Assembly (NCBI GenBank): GCA_026692845.1
Contig: JAPLNM010000043.1
Coordinates: 52,073-116,072 of the forward strand
DNA: 64,000 nucleotides
From: Planctomycetota bacterium
Lineage (GTDB): Bacteria > Planctomycetota > Planctomycetia > Pirellulales > Pirellulaceae
Direction of reading: 5' to 3'
Below the pieces are notes generated by a model. The model did not search any database and was not told where the DNA came from. It saw only the letters and a program-made list of their open reading frames with translations. Below, one piece after another: positions 19,179 to 28,274 of this stretch; position 1 is the first letter of the stretch, and each line of letters begins with the position of its first letter. A program made the position numbers and the translations under genes.

Positions 19179-20345
19179 ATGAACCGAGTCAAACAACGTA
19201 GTAAAAGAACCATGGAACAAGAAGCTTCTGCCAGTACGAAGGACACTCGGGTCGTCTCGATCGACGCGCTTCGGGGGTTCGACATGTTTTGGATCATGGG
19301 AGCCGATACCTTAGCGGCCAAACTCGTCGCGTTGGTACCTGCGAGTGTCGCAGGAATATCGACGGCCTGGGTGGCAGGCCTTGGGGATCAATTCGAGCAT
19401 GCTGATTGGGAGGGCTTTCGTTTTTACGATCTGATCTTCCCCTTGTTTATGTTCCTCGTCGGGTGTTCGATTCCCTTTTCGCTCGGCAAGCTCGGGCAGG
19501 ACAAGGGCCGTATGCATTGGCGTATTGTCCGGCGAACATTGCTGTTGGTTTTCATGGGGTTGATTTACAACGGCATCCAGAATTTCGATTGGGCGCAACT
19601 TCGATGGATGGGGGTCTTGCAGCGCATCGGAATCGGTTACGGGATCGCAGCGTTGCTTGCGGTACATTTGAGCACTCGTGGCCTGTTGGTCGTTTGGTTG
19701 GCGATCTTGCTTGGGTATTGGGGAATACTGAGTTGGGTCCCCGTTCCCGGAGGAATTGCAGGGGATTTGTCTCCGGCGGGAAACTTATCAGGCTATCTAG
19801 ACCGGACCTTACTGCCTGGAAGGATTCTGGAAAAATACTACGGGTATGGCGACAACGAGGGATTGCTATCGACGATTCCAGCCGTTGCCACGGTGCTCTT
19901 AGGGGTCGGCGCCGGGCGTTGGCTTCAAGGTCCAGCGACCCACTTGCAGAAGGCTTCGGGATTGATGGCCGTCGGTGCGTTGCTGGTCATTGCGGGGAAC
20001 CAGTGGGGCAATTATTTTCCAGTGATCAAGAATTTGTGGACCAGTTCGTTCGTATTGGTGGCTGGAGGCTGGAGCTTGATGCTCTTGTCATTATTTTATG
20101 GGGTGATCGATGGACTAGGTTTTAAGCGTTGGGCATGGATTTGGGTAGTCATCGGTGCCAATGCGATCACCATCTACATGTTGCAGCGGATCGTTCCGTT
20201 TTCTTCGATCTCGAAGTTCTTTCTTCAGGGAATAGCGAACGTTGCTGGTGAAAATGGGTCCATCATCCTCCTTGGAGGTGCTCTTGGTTGCAAATGCCTA
20301 CTGCTGGCTTGGCTCTACAACAAACGGATCTTTTTGAGGCTCTGA
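19179..20345 (+). CDS. HGSNAT-like membrane acyltransferase (DUF5009/NagX family)
   Basis: A multi-span inner-membrane protein of 388 residues related to heparan-alpha-glucosaminide N-acetyltransferase and bacterial NagX. The family start SIDALRGFDMFWIMG (about 28-42) and the LFMFLVGCSIPFS span are clear, followed by about nine further hydrophobic segments ending WLYNKRIFLRL. Eukaryotic HGSNAT moves acetyl from acetyl-CoA across the membrane onto glucosamine; a comparable role for the bacterial branch is inference. The ATG at 19179 or the one at 19212 (MEQEAS) could be the start; 19212 gives a shorter polar leader. It follows the GlcNAc kinase by 13 bases. Confidence 0.87.
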   Translation: MNRVKQRSKRTMEQEASASTKDTRVVSIDALRGFDMFWIMGADTLAAKLVALVPASVAGISTAWVAGLGDQFEHADWEGFRFYDLIFPLFMFLVGCSIPFSLGKLGQDKGRMHWRIVRRTLLLVFMGLIYNGIQNFDWAQLRWMGVLQRIGIGYGIAALLAVHLSTRGLLVVWLAILLGYWGILSWVPVPGGIAGDLSPAGNLSGYLDRTLLPGRILEKYYGYGDNEGLLSTIPAVATVLLGVGAGRWLQGPATHLQKASGLMAVGALLVIAGNQWGNYFPVIKNLWTSSFVLVAGGWSLMLLSLFYGVIDGLGFKRWAWIWVVIGANAITIYMLQRIVPFSSISKFFLQGIANVAGENGSIILLGGALGCKCLLLAWLYNKRIFLRL

Positions 20346-20491
20346 GGCGAGTCCAAAGCGCCGTAGAAACCAGCTCCCGATGACGGCTTACCCAGTAGTC
20401 GCCAACCACTTTTTTCGGTACAGTAGGCAACTGCCTCGCGTCGGAATTTAGCGAGGAGATTTCCGTTACAAAATCTTAGTTTGGGAACCCT

Positions 20492-21605
20492 ATGACGAGC
20501 ACTCCCTGGCAACCTCGAATCGATCAACTCCGCGAACGGCTGGTGCCGTTGCGAGGAGGTCTTTGACTACGACGGCAAAACAGCACGGATGGAAATTCTA
20601 GAAGCCGAGATGGCTTCGCCCTCGTTCTGGGATGCTCCCGAACGGGCTCAAGGCGTGGTGATGGAGATCAAAAATCTCCGCAAAGTGATCGAACCTCTGA
20701 AAGAAGTGGTTTCTGGTTGCATCGATCTTGAGGAGCTCTCTCAGATGGCCGATGGAGACCCTGGACTCGGCCAGGAGATCGAATCGGAACTTGCGAGGCT
20801 CGAACAGACCATTGAACAGCTCGAAATTCGTTCTCTTCTTAGTGGGCCAAACGATGACTGTGGAGCGATCCTTTCGGTCCATGCACGCGAGGGCGGTCTC
20901 GATGCGAACGACTGGGCCGAGATGCTCTTGGGGATGTATACCTCTTGGGCCCAGCAGCGCGGTTATAGTGTCGAGTTGTTGGACCGTACCGATGATGAAA
21001 CCGCAGGGATCACCCAAGCGACGATCGTCGTGCGTGGCGAATCGGCTTACGGCTACCTCAAGGGGGAAGAGGGGATCCACCGTTTGGTCCGCATCAGCCC
21101 TTACAATGCCGAAGGCAAACGCCAGACGAGTTTCGCCGCCGTCGATGTTTCTCCGGAAATCGATGATTCGATCGTTATCGATATCGCCGAAAAGGACGTC
21201 CGTGAGGATGTTTTCCGAGCCTCGGGGGCTGGGGGACAGCACGTCAACAAGACCAGTTCAGCGATTCGTCTGACCCACATCCCGACGGGCATGGCCGTTC
21301 AGTGTCAGAACGAACGCAGTCAGCACAAGAACCGTGCGGCGGCTTGGAAAATGCTTCGGTCGAGACTGGCCCGTGTCGAAGAAGAAAAACGCGAAGCACA
21401 GCAGCTTGCAAAGTACCAAAGCAAATCGATGACAGGTTTTGGCTCCCAGATACGAAACTATTTCTTGCACCCTGATCAACGGGTAAAAGATTCGCGGACC
21501 GGCCACCAAATGGGAAACTTCCATGTGGTGCTTGCAGGGGACCTACAAGGCTTCCTTGACGCATTTCTTCGTTACCGCATGATGAACATGCAGCCAGGAA
21601 CCTAG
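20492..21605 (+). CDS. prfB: Peptide chain release factor 2, with programmed +1 frameshift
   Basis: Releases peptides at UGA and UAA. Translation starts at the ATG at 20492 (MTSTPWQPR), runs 24 codons to an in-frame TGA at 20564-20566, and must shift +1 at CTT-TGA-C to continue as DYDGKTARMEI to the stop at 21605. The junction LRGGL-DYD matches the RF2 family, so this is the classical autoregulatory frameshift, not damage. The GGQ peptidyl-hydrolysis motif is in ASGAGGQHVNK; the stop-codon recognition tripeptide is SPY where SPF is usual. CobL-like CbiE-CbiT follows after 6 bases. Confidence 0.95.
20552..20567 (+). promoter_or_regulatory. prfB programmed +1 frameshift site
   Basis: The slippery codon CTT (20561-20563) is followed by TGA and C (20564-20567). 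A perfect Shine-Dalgarno-like AGGAGGT (20554-20560) sits directly against the CTT, two bases closer than AGGGGGT in the E. coli site. Low RF2 would favour shifting and restore RF2 (known mechanism). Confidence 0.92.
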
Positions 21606-21611
21606 GTACCC

Positions 21612-22856
21612 ATGACGCAGTCGAAGATTACGATCGTAGGAGTCGGCGATGATGGTTCCCCTGGTCTTAGTCAGCAGGCGATCGAAGTCATCTCCAAGGC
21701 GACGACCCTTTTTGGCTCCAGCTCGATGCTCGATCGATTTCCATCGTTTGCCGGAGACAAGCGACCTCTCGGACCGGACTTGGATCGTCTGGCCGCGGAG
21801 CTCGAACAAGCTCCTTTGGGCTCCGTGGTGCTTGCAAGCGGAGACCCGTTGTTTTACGGAACCGCACGATTTCTTTGCGAGCGGCTTGGCAAAGACACCT
21901 TCGAGGTTATCCCGCACGTCAGCAGCATGCAGCTTGCATTCGCACGGGTCAAGGAGAGTTGGGACGAGGCGTATTTAGCCAATGTCGCCCATCAACCTCT
22001 CGATCGGATCATCGATCGGATACGAACCTCGGAAAAAGCCGGTGTTTTCACCTCCGAGCAGATTTCCCCAGCACGGATCGCCGAGTTGTTGATTTCTAAG
22101 GGGATCTGTTACTTTACCGCTTATGTTTGCGAGAATTTAGGAGCGCCCGACGAGCGGGTCACGAAACTTGAGCTCAAGGATTTAGTCCAGCAAAAATTCA
22201 CATCTTTGAATGTTTTGGTTTTGTTGCGGCACAATGGGACACCAGACCAGCAGATCCTTTCGAGCCAACGAAGAATGTTTGGCAATCAGGATGAATTCTT
22301 CAAGCAGAGTCGTCCGAAGCGTGGGCTCTTAACGACCAGCGAGGTGCGGTCAATAGCTTTGAGCGAGATGAATTTGCGAATCGATTCGATCGTATGGGAT
22401 ATTGGAGCCGGGAGTGGATCGGTGGCCATCGAAGCTGCGATGATCGCATCGCGCGGAAAAGTCTATGCGATTGAGATGGATGCCGAGGACTATGGCATGA
22501 TGATCGAAAACGCCAACCAGTTTGGCGTTGAGAATCTCGTAGGTGTTCTAGGCCAAGCCCCCCGGGCTTGGGAGCAACTGCCCGATCCGCATTCGATTTT
22601 TGTGGGGGGGACAGGCAGGACGGTCGTCTCGTTGGTCGAAGGCTGTTGGCCTCGCTTGCAACCTGGCGGAACGCTCGTCGTCAACATGATGAGCATCGAG
22701 AATGTATCCGAGCTCCAGCAATACCTGATCCAAAAGCTCGGGCTCGAGCCACATCTGTCTATGGTGCAGATATCTAGGGGAACCTATCAACTAGACAAGC
22801 ATCGGTTTGAAACTTCCAATCCGAGCTTTTTGCTCAAGGTCTCCAAAGGCCTTTAG
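21612..22856 (+). CDS. cobL: Precorrin-6Y C5,15-methyltransferase, CbiE-CbiT fusion
   Basis: A two-domain corrin-ring enzyme of cobalamin synthesis that methylates C5 and C15 and decarboxylates the ring. The N-terminal CbiE half (about 1-205) has the tetrapyrrole methylase features VGVGDDGSPGL and LASGDPLFYGTARFL. The C-terminal CbiT half (about 225-414) has the SAM motif WDIGAGSGSVAIEAA. The 414-residue length fits the CobL fusion. No other cobalamin genes and no B12 riboswitch were seen close by; the gene follows prfB by 6 bases and may share its transcript. Confidence 0.92.
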   Translation: MTQSKITIVGVGDDGSPGLSQQAIEVISKATTLFGSSSMLDRFPSFAGDKRPLGPDLDRLAAELEQAPLGSVVLASGDPLFYGTARFLCERLGKDTFEVIPHVSSMQLAFARVKESWDEAYLANVAHQPLDRIIDRIRTSEKAGVFTSEQISPARIAELLISKGICYFTAYVCENLGAPDERVTKLELKDLVQQKFTSLNVLVLLRHNGTPDQQILSSQRRMFGNQDEFFKQSRPKRGLLTTSEVRSIALSEMNLRIDSIVWDIGAGSGSVAIEAAMIASRGKVYAIEMDAEDYGMMIENANQFGVENLVGVLGQAPRAWEQLPDPHSIFVGGTGRTVVSLVEGCWPRLQPGGTLVVNMMSIENVSELQQYLIQKLGLEPHLSMVQISRGTYQLDKHRFETSNPSFLLKVSKGL

Positions 22857-22889
22857 GCGTTCGTGCCCCGCATCGGATTTCGTCGTACC

Positions 22890-22916
22890 CGTACTCGATG
22901 GCTGTTTGAACTGCGG
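22890..22916 (+). repeat. 27-bp dispersed repeat, copy 2
   Basis: Identical to 2015-2041; lies between the cobL-like gene and the convergent DUF1080 gene. Confidence 0.75.
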
Positions 22917-22933
22917 ATTATCGGATAAGGAGT

Positions 22934-23611
22934 CTACGGAAGTTCCTTAATCGTCAGCTTTCGGTAGCGAGCGATGGCAGTGGCTCCACCGTGGATTTGG
23001 ACTGCGATGATCCCTTTGGTAGCGATATCGGGATCGGTTTCGGTGAAGTCGACCGTTTTGACTCCGTTGAGCCATTGCTCGATGCGATTTCCTTGGGCTC
23101 GGATGCGATAGTGGTTCCACTGGCCCAGGGGTTTGGTGGCTTTCTTGAGGGTTTCTTCGTCGGGTTTCGCCAGGATTTTGTTCCTGCGGCTTTCATCGTA
23201 CAGAGCGCCATCGAAGCCCGCGCCGAGGTCGGCTTGGTAGCCGGAGACTTCGTGATGGTTGGGGATCCTTTTGGTTCGGAATTGGACCCCGCCGTTGATG
23301 AAGCCTTCGGTACCTTCGAGTTTCCATTCGAGTTCGAGTTCGAAGTTTTGGTATTCCGAGACGGTAGCCAGGAAGTCATTTTCTTTTTGGCGAGCCGTCA
23401 GGGAGCCGGCCGTCAAAGCTCCCTCTTCGATTCTCCAAACGGTTTGGGTATTTCCCTCCCAGCCCTCGAAAGTCTTGCCGTCGAATAGCGGCTTGGTTTC
23501 TTGGGCAACCGCACAGCAAGACGCCGCACTGCACGCTAGAAAGCAGGCGGCCAAGGACAACAAACGTTGGGAAATTGGGACCAAGTGGCTTGGGTTTTTA
23601 GGGTCGGTCAT
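22934..23611 (-). CDS. Secreted DUF1080 (3-keto-disaccharide hydrolase-like) protein
   Basis: A 225-residue exported protein with a signal peptide (to about AVAQ, residue 37) and one DUF1080 domain, a concanavalin-like beta-sandwich common in planctomycetes and Bacteroidetes. Signature stretches are PLFDGKTFEGWEG, GGVQFRTKR and GQWNHYRIRAQGNRIEQWLNG. Some DUF1080 members hydrolyse 3-keto-disaccharides; whether this one is an enzyme or a binding protein is unknown. It is divergent from the MFS transporter gene (81-base gap), with which it may share a control region. Confidence 0.9.
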   Translation of the reverse strand: MTDPKNPSHLVPISQRLLSLAACFLACSAASCCAVAQETKPLFDGKTFEGWEGNTQTVWRIEEGALTAGSLTARQKENDFLATVSEYQNFELELEWKLEGTEGFINGGVQFRTKRIPNHHEVSGYQADLGAGFDGALYDESRRNKILAKPDEETLKKATKPLGQWNHYRIRAQGNRIEQWLNGVKTVDFTETDPDIATKGIIAVQIHGGATAIARYRKLTIKELP

Positions 23612-23692
23612 GGGAGGGTTTTCTCTTGTCTGGGGTTTTGGGTTTCAGGCAGATATTCGCGTCGCGTATAGGAATGTGTTATCTTAATCGGG

Positions 23693-25231
23693 ATGAATTC
23701 ATCCACATCATCCGCGACGTCGGTTCGCCTTCAAATTGTCTGGGTCAGCGTTCTGATGGCGCTTGGATTGTACCTGACGCGAAACTCGTTAGGTGAGATA
23801 GTCAAATCGGAATCCTTTTTGAAGGATCCAGCATTGGTACAGGCTCCCTCGACGCGATTTTCTGTCGAATTGACCGACGGGATCGAGCTTGGACAAGTCC
23901 AATCCTGGTTGCGATCGAGGCAGTCACCGAACGATAAATCTTTGGATTTTGAACGGATCAAATTGCCGTACATGGTTGCCGATCAACTGAGGTCCGACCA
24001 AGCCGATGCGTTGGTCTTGGAACTTGAATCGCAGGGGGCAAAGGGTTTTCGCAGGATTTCCAAAAATCAGATAGGAAGCATCCTTGGGGCATTCTTCTTT
24101 TCGTATGCACTTTTTCAGGTACCTGCCGGATGGTTTAGCGATCGGCTGGGAGCCAGGCGTATGTTGACGCTTTACATTCTCGCTTGGTCGATCCTGACCT
24201 GGATGACCGGCTGGGTAGGTAGCCTCTACGGATTGATGTTCGCAAGGTTCTTTTTTGGTTTTGCTCAGTCTGGGGCTTATCCGACAAGCAGTGCGATTGT
24301 GCGGCGATGGTTTCCGGTGTCGAGCCGTGGGCGAGCCAGTGGTTTGATCGCATTTGGTGGAAGGTTGGGCGGGGCGCTGGCTCCATTTTTGACGACACTG
24401 CTGATCTTGCAGGTGGGTTCATGGCGAACGGTCTTGTCGGTTTACGGATTGCTAGGAATCGCTATCGCTGGGGCTTACTATTGGATCGTCAGGGATCGTC
24501 CATCAGAGCATCCGGTTTGCAATCAAGCCGAGCAGGCGATGATCGGCCAGATGCCTGACGATGCGAAGCCCGAGTTGCGGGACATCGCCAAGATGATCGG
24601 TTTGTACTGTGGTAGTCGAAGTTTGTGGCTCAACTCGCTGGGCCAATTCTGCGTCAACATCGGTTGGGCTTTTTTGGTCACCTGGTTACCGACGTATTTG
24701 AAGGAGACCCACAAGGTTTCTGAGCAGCAAGGGGCATTCATGGTCACACTCGTACTGGCAACGGGGATGCTCGGGCAGTTGCTCGGAGGGCGAGCGACGG
24801 ATTGGAGCGTCAAGCGATTTGGATTGCGCAAAGGACGAGTCCTGCCGATTGCCGTTGCCAATTGCATCGCGGGTTGCTCCTATCTGGGTTGCTTGATGAT
24901 CGACTCGGTATGGGGAGTAGTGATTTGCTGCGCGATCGTTTCGTTGATGACCGATTTTGCAAATCCCTCGATCTGGGCGTTTATGCAGGATGTCGGGGGT
25001 CGCAATACCGGTGCGATCTTTGGCTGGGCGAACATGTGGGGTAACTTCGGCGCATCGGTCAGTTCGAAAGTCGTGCCGCTTTTGCTCGCTTACGGTTCGA
25101 GTTCTGGTTCGGGACAAAGTTTGGTATTCATCACATGCGCCTGTGCATTTTTCATCGCAGGCTGCGCGGCTTTAGGGATGGATGCGACCAAGCCGCTTCA
25201 GACATCCTCACCCTCACCCTCGGTAGCTTAG
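23693..25231 (+). CDS. MFS transporter, anion:cation symporter (hexuronate-type) with an unusual loop
   Basis: A 512-residue major facilitator protein. The conserved loop between spans 2 and 3 (AGWFSDRLGARRM, about 143-155) and the span-4 region (FARFFFGFAQSGAYPTSSAIVRRWFP) place it in the ACS family, which contains ExuT-type hexuronate carriers. Spans 7-12 occupy about 310-505. An extra stretch of roughly 75 residues (about 42-120) sits in the first periplasmic loop between spans 1 and 2. The next gene, 25 bases downstream, encodes a mannonate dehydratase, which supports uptake of a uronic acid (inference). Confidence 0.87.
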   Translation: MNSSTSSATSVRLQIVWVSVLMALGLYLTRNSLGEIVKSESFLKDPALVQAPSTRFSVELTDGIELGQVQSWLRSRQSPNDKSLDFERIKLPYMVADQLRSDQADALVLELESQGAKGFRRISKNQIGSILGAFFFSYALFQVPAGWFSDRLGARRMLTLYILAWSILTWMTGWVGSLYGLMFARFFFGFAQSGAYPTSSAIVRRWFPVSSRGRASGLIAFGGRLGGALAPFLTTLLILQVGSWRTVLSVYGLLGIAIAGAYYWIVRDRPSEHPVCNQAEQAMIGQMPDDAKPELRDIAKMIGLYCGSRSLWLNSLGQFCVNIGWAFLVTWLPTYLKETHKVSEQQGAFMVTLVLATGMLGQLLGGRATDWSVKRFGLRKGRVLPIAVANCIAGCSYLGCLMIDSVWGVVICCAIVSLMTDFANPSIWAFMQDVGGRNTGAIFGWANMWGNFGASVSSKVVPLLLAYGSSSGSGQSLVFITCACAFFIAGCAALGMDATKPLQTSSPSPSVA

Positions 25232-25256
25232 TAATCCCTTCTGCAACGGTTTCAAC

Positions 25257-26228
25257 ATGATGCGACTTGCCAGCGTCTTAACGCCGGTTTCTGACGAAAA
25301 CCTGCAGCTTGCTGCGCAGTGCGGGGTGAGCGATTTGGTGCTACGCTATCCAGGTACGGAGCCCGATGCGATCGCCAAATGGGTCCGACGCGCGAGGGCT
25401 TATGGGTTAGAGATCGGGGTCGTAGAGGGCTACTTGCCGATCGAGAAGCTCAAGCTTGGGATCGACGATGGTTCGGAGCTCCGTGCGATGCAGGATCTGC
25501 TTCGATCGATGAGCGACAACTCGGTGCGGTTGCTCTGCTACAACTTCATGGCAGGGACGGATTGGGCCCGCACTCGGCTCGATGCACCGGAGCGAGGTGG
25601 TGCCAAGGTTACTGCGTTTTACTTGAAGGATGTAGAAGCCTCGGTGATGCTTGGGGCTAGGCCCTCGGATGAGCAGCATGAGCAGATCGCCAGATCACAG
25701 ACGCCCGAGAAACTATGGGAGCATCTTGGTCGGATGCTCGATGAACTTTTGCCACTTGCCGAGTCGTGTGGAATTACGTTGGCTATGCATCCGGACGATC
25801 CGCCGTTGGCCTCTTTATTGGGCAAGCCACGAATCATGCACAGCGTCGAGTGTTTCGATCGGTTGCTTCAAAGGTACGATTCCCCAAGCAATGCGGTTTG
25901 TTTCTGCCAGGGAACGTTTGCGACGATGGGTTGCGATGTACCGGCGACGATCCATCGGTTTGGAAGTCGGATCGGATATGTCCATTTCCGAGATGTGCGA
26001 GGAACACCCGAAGCGTTCGAGGAGACATTCCATGACAATGGGCCAACGGACATGGTCGCTGCGATGCGGGCGTTGAGGGAGGTGGGATTCGATGGTCCGG
26101 TGCGACCGGACCACGTGCCTCAGATGGTCGGAGAGGACGACGGAGAACCGGGTTACACGATGCTTGGTCGGCTTTTTGCTTACGGTTACATGCGAGGTTT
26201 GATGCAAGCGACCGAGTCCGTCCGGTAA
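25257..26228 (+). CDS. uxuA: Mannonate dehydratase (UxuA-type)
   Basis: Dehydrates D-mannonate to 2-keto-3-deoxygluconate in glucuronate breakdown. The 323-residue TIM-barrel has UxuA-type stretches: YNFMAGTDWART, LAMHPDDPP (metal His/Asp), VCFCQGTFATMG (metal Cys), YVHFRDVRG and a late VRPDHVPQM. It is shorter than E. coli UxuA but within the range of the short bacterial branch. It follows the hexuronate-type transporter and converges on ispD, with only 20 bases between the two stops. Together with the GlcNAc genes at 12.7-20.3 kb it could cover both sugars of a uronic-acid-containing glycan. Confidence 0.88.
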   Translation: MMRLASVLTPVSDENLQLAAQCGVSDLVLRYPGTEPDAIAKWVRRARAYGLEIGVVEGYLPIEKLKLGIDDGSELRAMQDLLRSMSDNSVRLLCYNFMAGTDWARTRLDAPERGGAKVTAFYLKDVEASVMLGARPSDEQHEQIARSQTPEKLWEHLGRMLDELLPLAESCGITLAMHPDDPPLASLLGKPRIMHSVECFDRLLQRYDSPSNAVCFCQGTFATMGCDVPATIHRFGSRIGYVHFRDVRGTPEAFEETFHDNGPTDMVAAMRALREVGFDGPVRPDHVPQMVGEDDGEPGYTMLGRLFAYGYMRGLMQATESVR

Positions 26229-26248
26229 ACTCTGCGAGGTTCCGGTTT

Positions 26249-26959
26249 TTAGAAGAAGGGGTTATCGCGGGTTCTAGCTGGCGACTTTAGGATCCCTTCG
26301 ACGGTCCTTAGGTCTTCCTTGGTGGTGATCTTGATATTGCTTTCGTGCCCCTCGACGACCCGGATGGCAATCCCCATTTTTTCGATGACTTGGGCATCAT
26401 CGGTGAGTTTTCCTGTGGCATTCGCATAAGCGCGTTGGAGATCTTCGGTTCGGAAGACCTGGGGCGTTTGCGCTTGCCAAAGACCGTCGCGAGGGACCGT
26501 TTCGACGATTTGGTGGTTGGACGGATCGACCCGTTTGACCGTGGCTCGGATAGGCGAGGCGAGAATGGCGGCACGGTGTTTGCTAGCTTCTTCGATGACT
26601 TGATTGAGGCTTTGACGCGACAGGCAAGGTCGAGCGGCGTCATGGATAGCGACCAAGGCGATCCCTGGTCGAATCCGCTTGAGGGCATTTCGAACACTTT
26701 CGGAGCGTTCTTCGCCCCCGAGGACGACTTCAACCCCGAATAGGGTCAGGTTGCCGGAAAATTTTTCCTGCACCATCTCCTGGTCTTCCATAGCGATCGT
26801 CATGATGATTTGTCCGATACGCGGGTGGTCGGCAAACAGTTGAGCGCTATATTGCCACACGGGTTTGCCGTGGACGCTGGCGTAGACCTTTTTTTGGTAA
26901 GGGTCTTTGAAGCGGGTGCTACGTCCGGCGGCAGCCAGGATGACAGCGACATCTTTCAT
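26249..26959 (-). CDS. ispD: 2-C-methyl-D-erythritol 4-phosphate cytidylyltransferase
   Basis: Third enzyme of the MEP isoprenoid pathway, joining CTP and MEP. The nucleotide-binding motif AAAGRSTRF (about residues 8-16) and later HDAARPCLS and PIRATVKRV stretches are typical; 236 residues is the normal length. The ATG at 26957-26959 is chosen because it gives the canonical start MKDVAVILAAAG and overlaps the stop of the TerC-family gene as ATGA; a longer in-frame extension exists but lies inside that gene. Coupling to a TerC protein has no obvious pathway meaning. Confidence 0.93.
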   Translation of the reverse strand: MKDVAVILAAAGRSTRFKDPYQKKVYASVHGKPVWQYSAQLFADHPRIGQIIMTIAMEDQEMVQEKFSGNLTLFGVEVVLGGEERSESVRNALKRIRPGIALVAIHDAARPCLSRQSLNQVIEEASKHRAAILASPIRATVKRVDPSNHQIVETVPRDGLWQAQTPQVFRTEDLQRAYANATGKLTDDAQVIEKMGIAIRVVEGHESNIKITTKEDLRTVEGILKSPARTRDNPFF

Positions 26960-28062
26960 CGGGGAATGCTCTGTGTGTTTTCGGGAGATTCGTTTCGGGG
27001 CATAAATCCGTATAGGAAGCAGGCGAGCATGGTCAACCAAAACCCGAGGCATTCAGGTCTTCGCAGGTCATGGAAATCCAGCAGGTGCGGGACATGTTCG
27101 ATACCCTCGATATGCTGTTCGGCAGCCCTTCCCAAGAACCATGAGGAGTCGATCCAATGCAGGTAGGCTTCGGTCCAGCTTCGGCGTTGGTTTTCGATCG
27201 AAGCGAAAGTCTCTTGCCAGGAACCTAAAACGTTCCATCCTCGGTAGCTCCAATCGCTGTTGAAGGCCCAATCGGCTAGGAGTTTCAAACCGATGACGAT
27301 GACCAGCAAGTAGGCCGATACCTCAAAGCGAGGGTAGCGCTCGAGCAGTCTCACGAAGACCGAAGCGGCGAATCGCATCAGGATCACGCCGAGAATTCCG
27401 CCGGCGACAACCACCCAAAGTTTATTTTTTTCCGAGCCGGCCAACGCCATGGCGGCCAGGATCGAGTCGACGGCAAATGCGATGTCGGTCAGTTCGATGA
27501 CCGCGACGGTTTTCCAGAACTTCCACGAGTTGTGGCAAGGCACATCGCAGACGGCATTTTCGGGCAGCGTGTCGGCAGAGGGCATTTCGATGCGCTCTTC
27601 GGTAACGAGGCTCGCTGCGATCGGGACGCGTTGCTCGATTTCCGTTTTGAGCCGTTCTTCGCTGAGTTCCTCGCCGGTATAAGCGTCAACGAGACCCGGT
27701 TGACCTTCTTTGTCCAGAACCACCAATTCTTCTTCGGCATCGTCCCAAAAGAGGTGTTTGACGGCGATGTAGACCAAATACGCTCCGCCGATGAATTTGA
27801 CGATCGTCCATTGGAGCAGATAGGCAGACAAGCAAATAGCGATGACGCGAAAAACAAACGCTCCAATCAATCCGTAGGAAAGGGCCTTGGCCCGCTGGTG
27901 CTTGGGCAAACGCTTGACGAGCATTCCGAGCACCAACGCGTTGTCGATCGACAGGAGCCCTTCGAGGACAATTAGCAAACCGATGACCACCAAGTCGGAG
28001 CTTTCGACGCTTTGGCCGAAAATGTTGACTGCCAGGGGAAAAACCGAAAAAAAGTTTATCAT
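26956..28062 (-). CDS. TerC-family integral membrane protein
   Basis: A 368-residue inner-membrane protein with about eight spans. The TerC signature is in the second span (LEGLLSIDNALVLGML, about 33-48) and again after a long cytosolic loop (IELTDIAFAVDSILAAMALAGSEKN, about 190-215), each with the acidic and polar residues thought to bind metal ions. TerC proteins are tied to tellurite resistance, metal-ion export and metalation of exported enzymes. The roughly 70-residue acidic loop between the halves (about 115-180) is longer than usual. It ends in a 4-base overlap with ispD. Confidence 0.9.
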   Translation of the reverse strand: MINFFSVFPLAVNIFGQSVESSDLVVIGLLIVLEGLLSIDNALVLGMLVKRLPKHQRAKALSYGLIGAFVFRVIAICLSAYLLQWTIVKFIGGAYLVYIAVKHLFWDDAEEELVVLDKEGQPGLVDAYTGEELSEERLKTEIEQRVPIAASLVTEERIEMPSADTLPENAVCDVPCHNSWKFWKTVAVIELTDIAFAVDSILAAMALAGSEKNKLWVVVAGGILGVILMRFAASVFVRLLERYPRFEVSAYLLVIVIGLKLLADWAFNSDWSYRGWNVLGSWQETFASIENQRRSWTEAYLHWIDSSWFLGRAAEQHIEGIEHVPHLLDFHDLRRPECLGFWLTMLACFLYGFMPRNESPENTQSIPR

Positions 28063-28274
28063 TTAGTTTTAATGGAAGGAGCCAAGGCTGGATCGAGGGG
28101 TCAACAGGGTCAATCCGGTGCAAAAGGATACCAAAGGATAACGGTTTCGGCACCCTGGTTAACCCAGAGTCACTGGAAACTTCGCGTTTCATTGATAAAC
28201 TGAGTGCTTGAGCAGACGGCAACCGCCGAGCTATTTTTTGATGTTCAATTTCCGGTATTCAACGGATCGATGGC

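Noticed and set aside
20346..20491. tRNA or riboswitch before prfB
   Set aside because: Some short complementary stretches exist, but no cloverleaf or known riboswitch core could be built.
20491..20590. Frameshift error or pseudogene at the start of prfB
   Set aside because: The CTT-TGA-C site with an SD-like sequence and the LRGGL-DYD junction match the known programmed frameshift.
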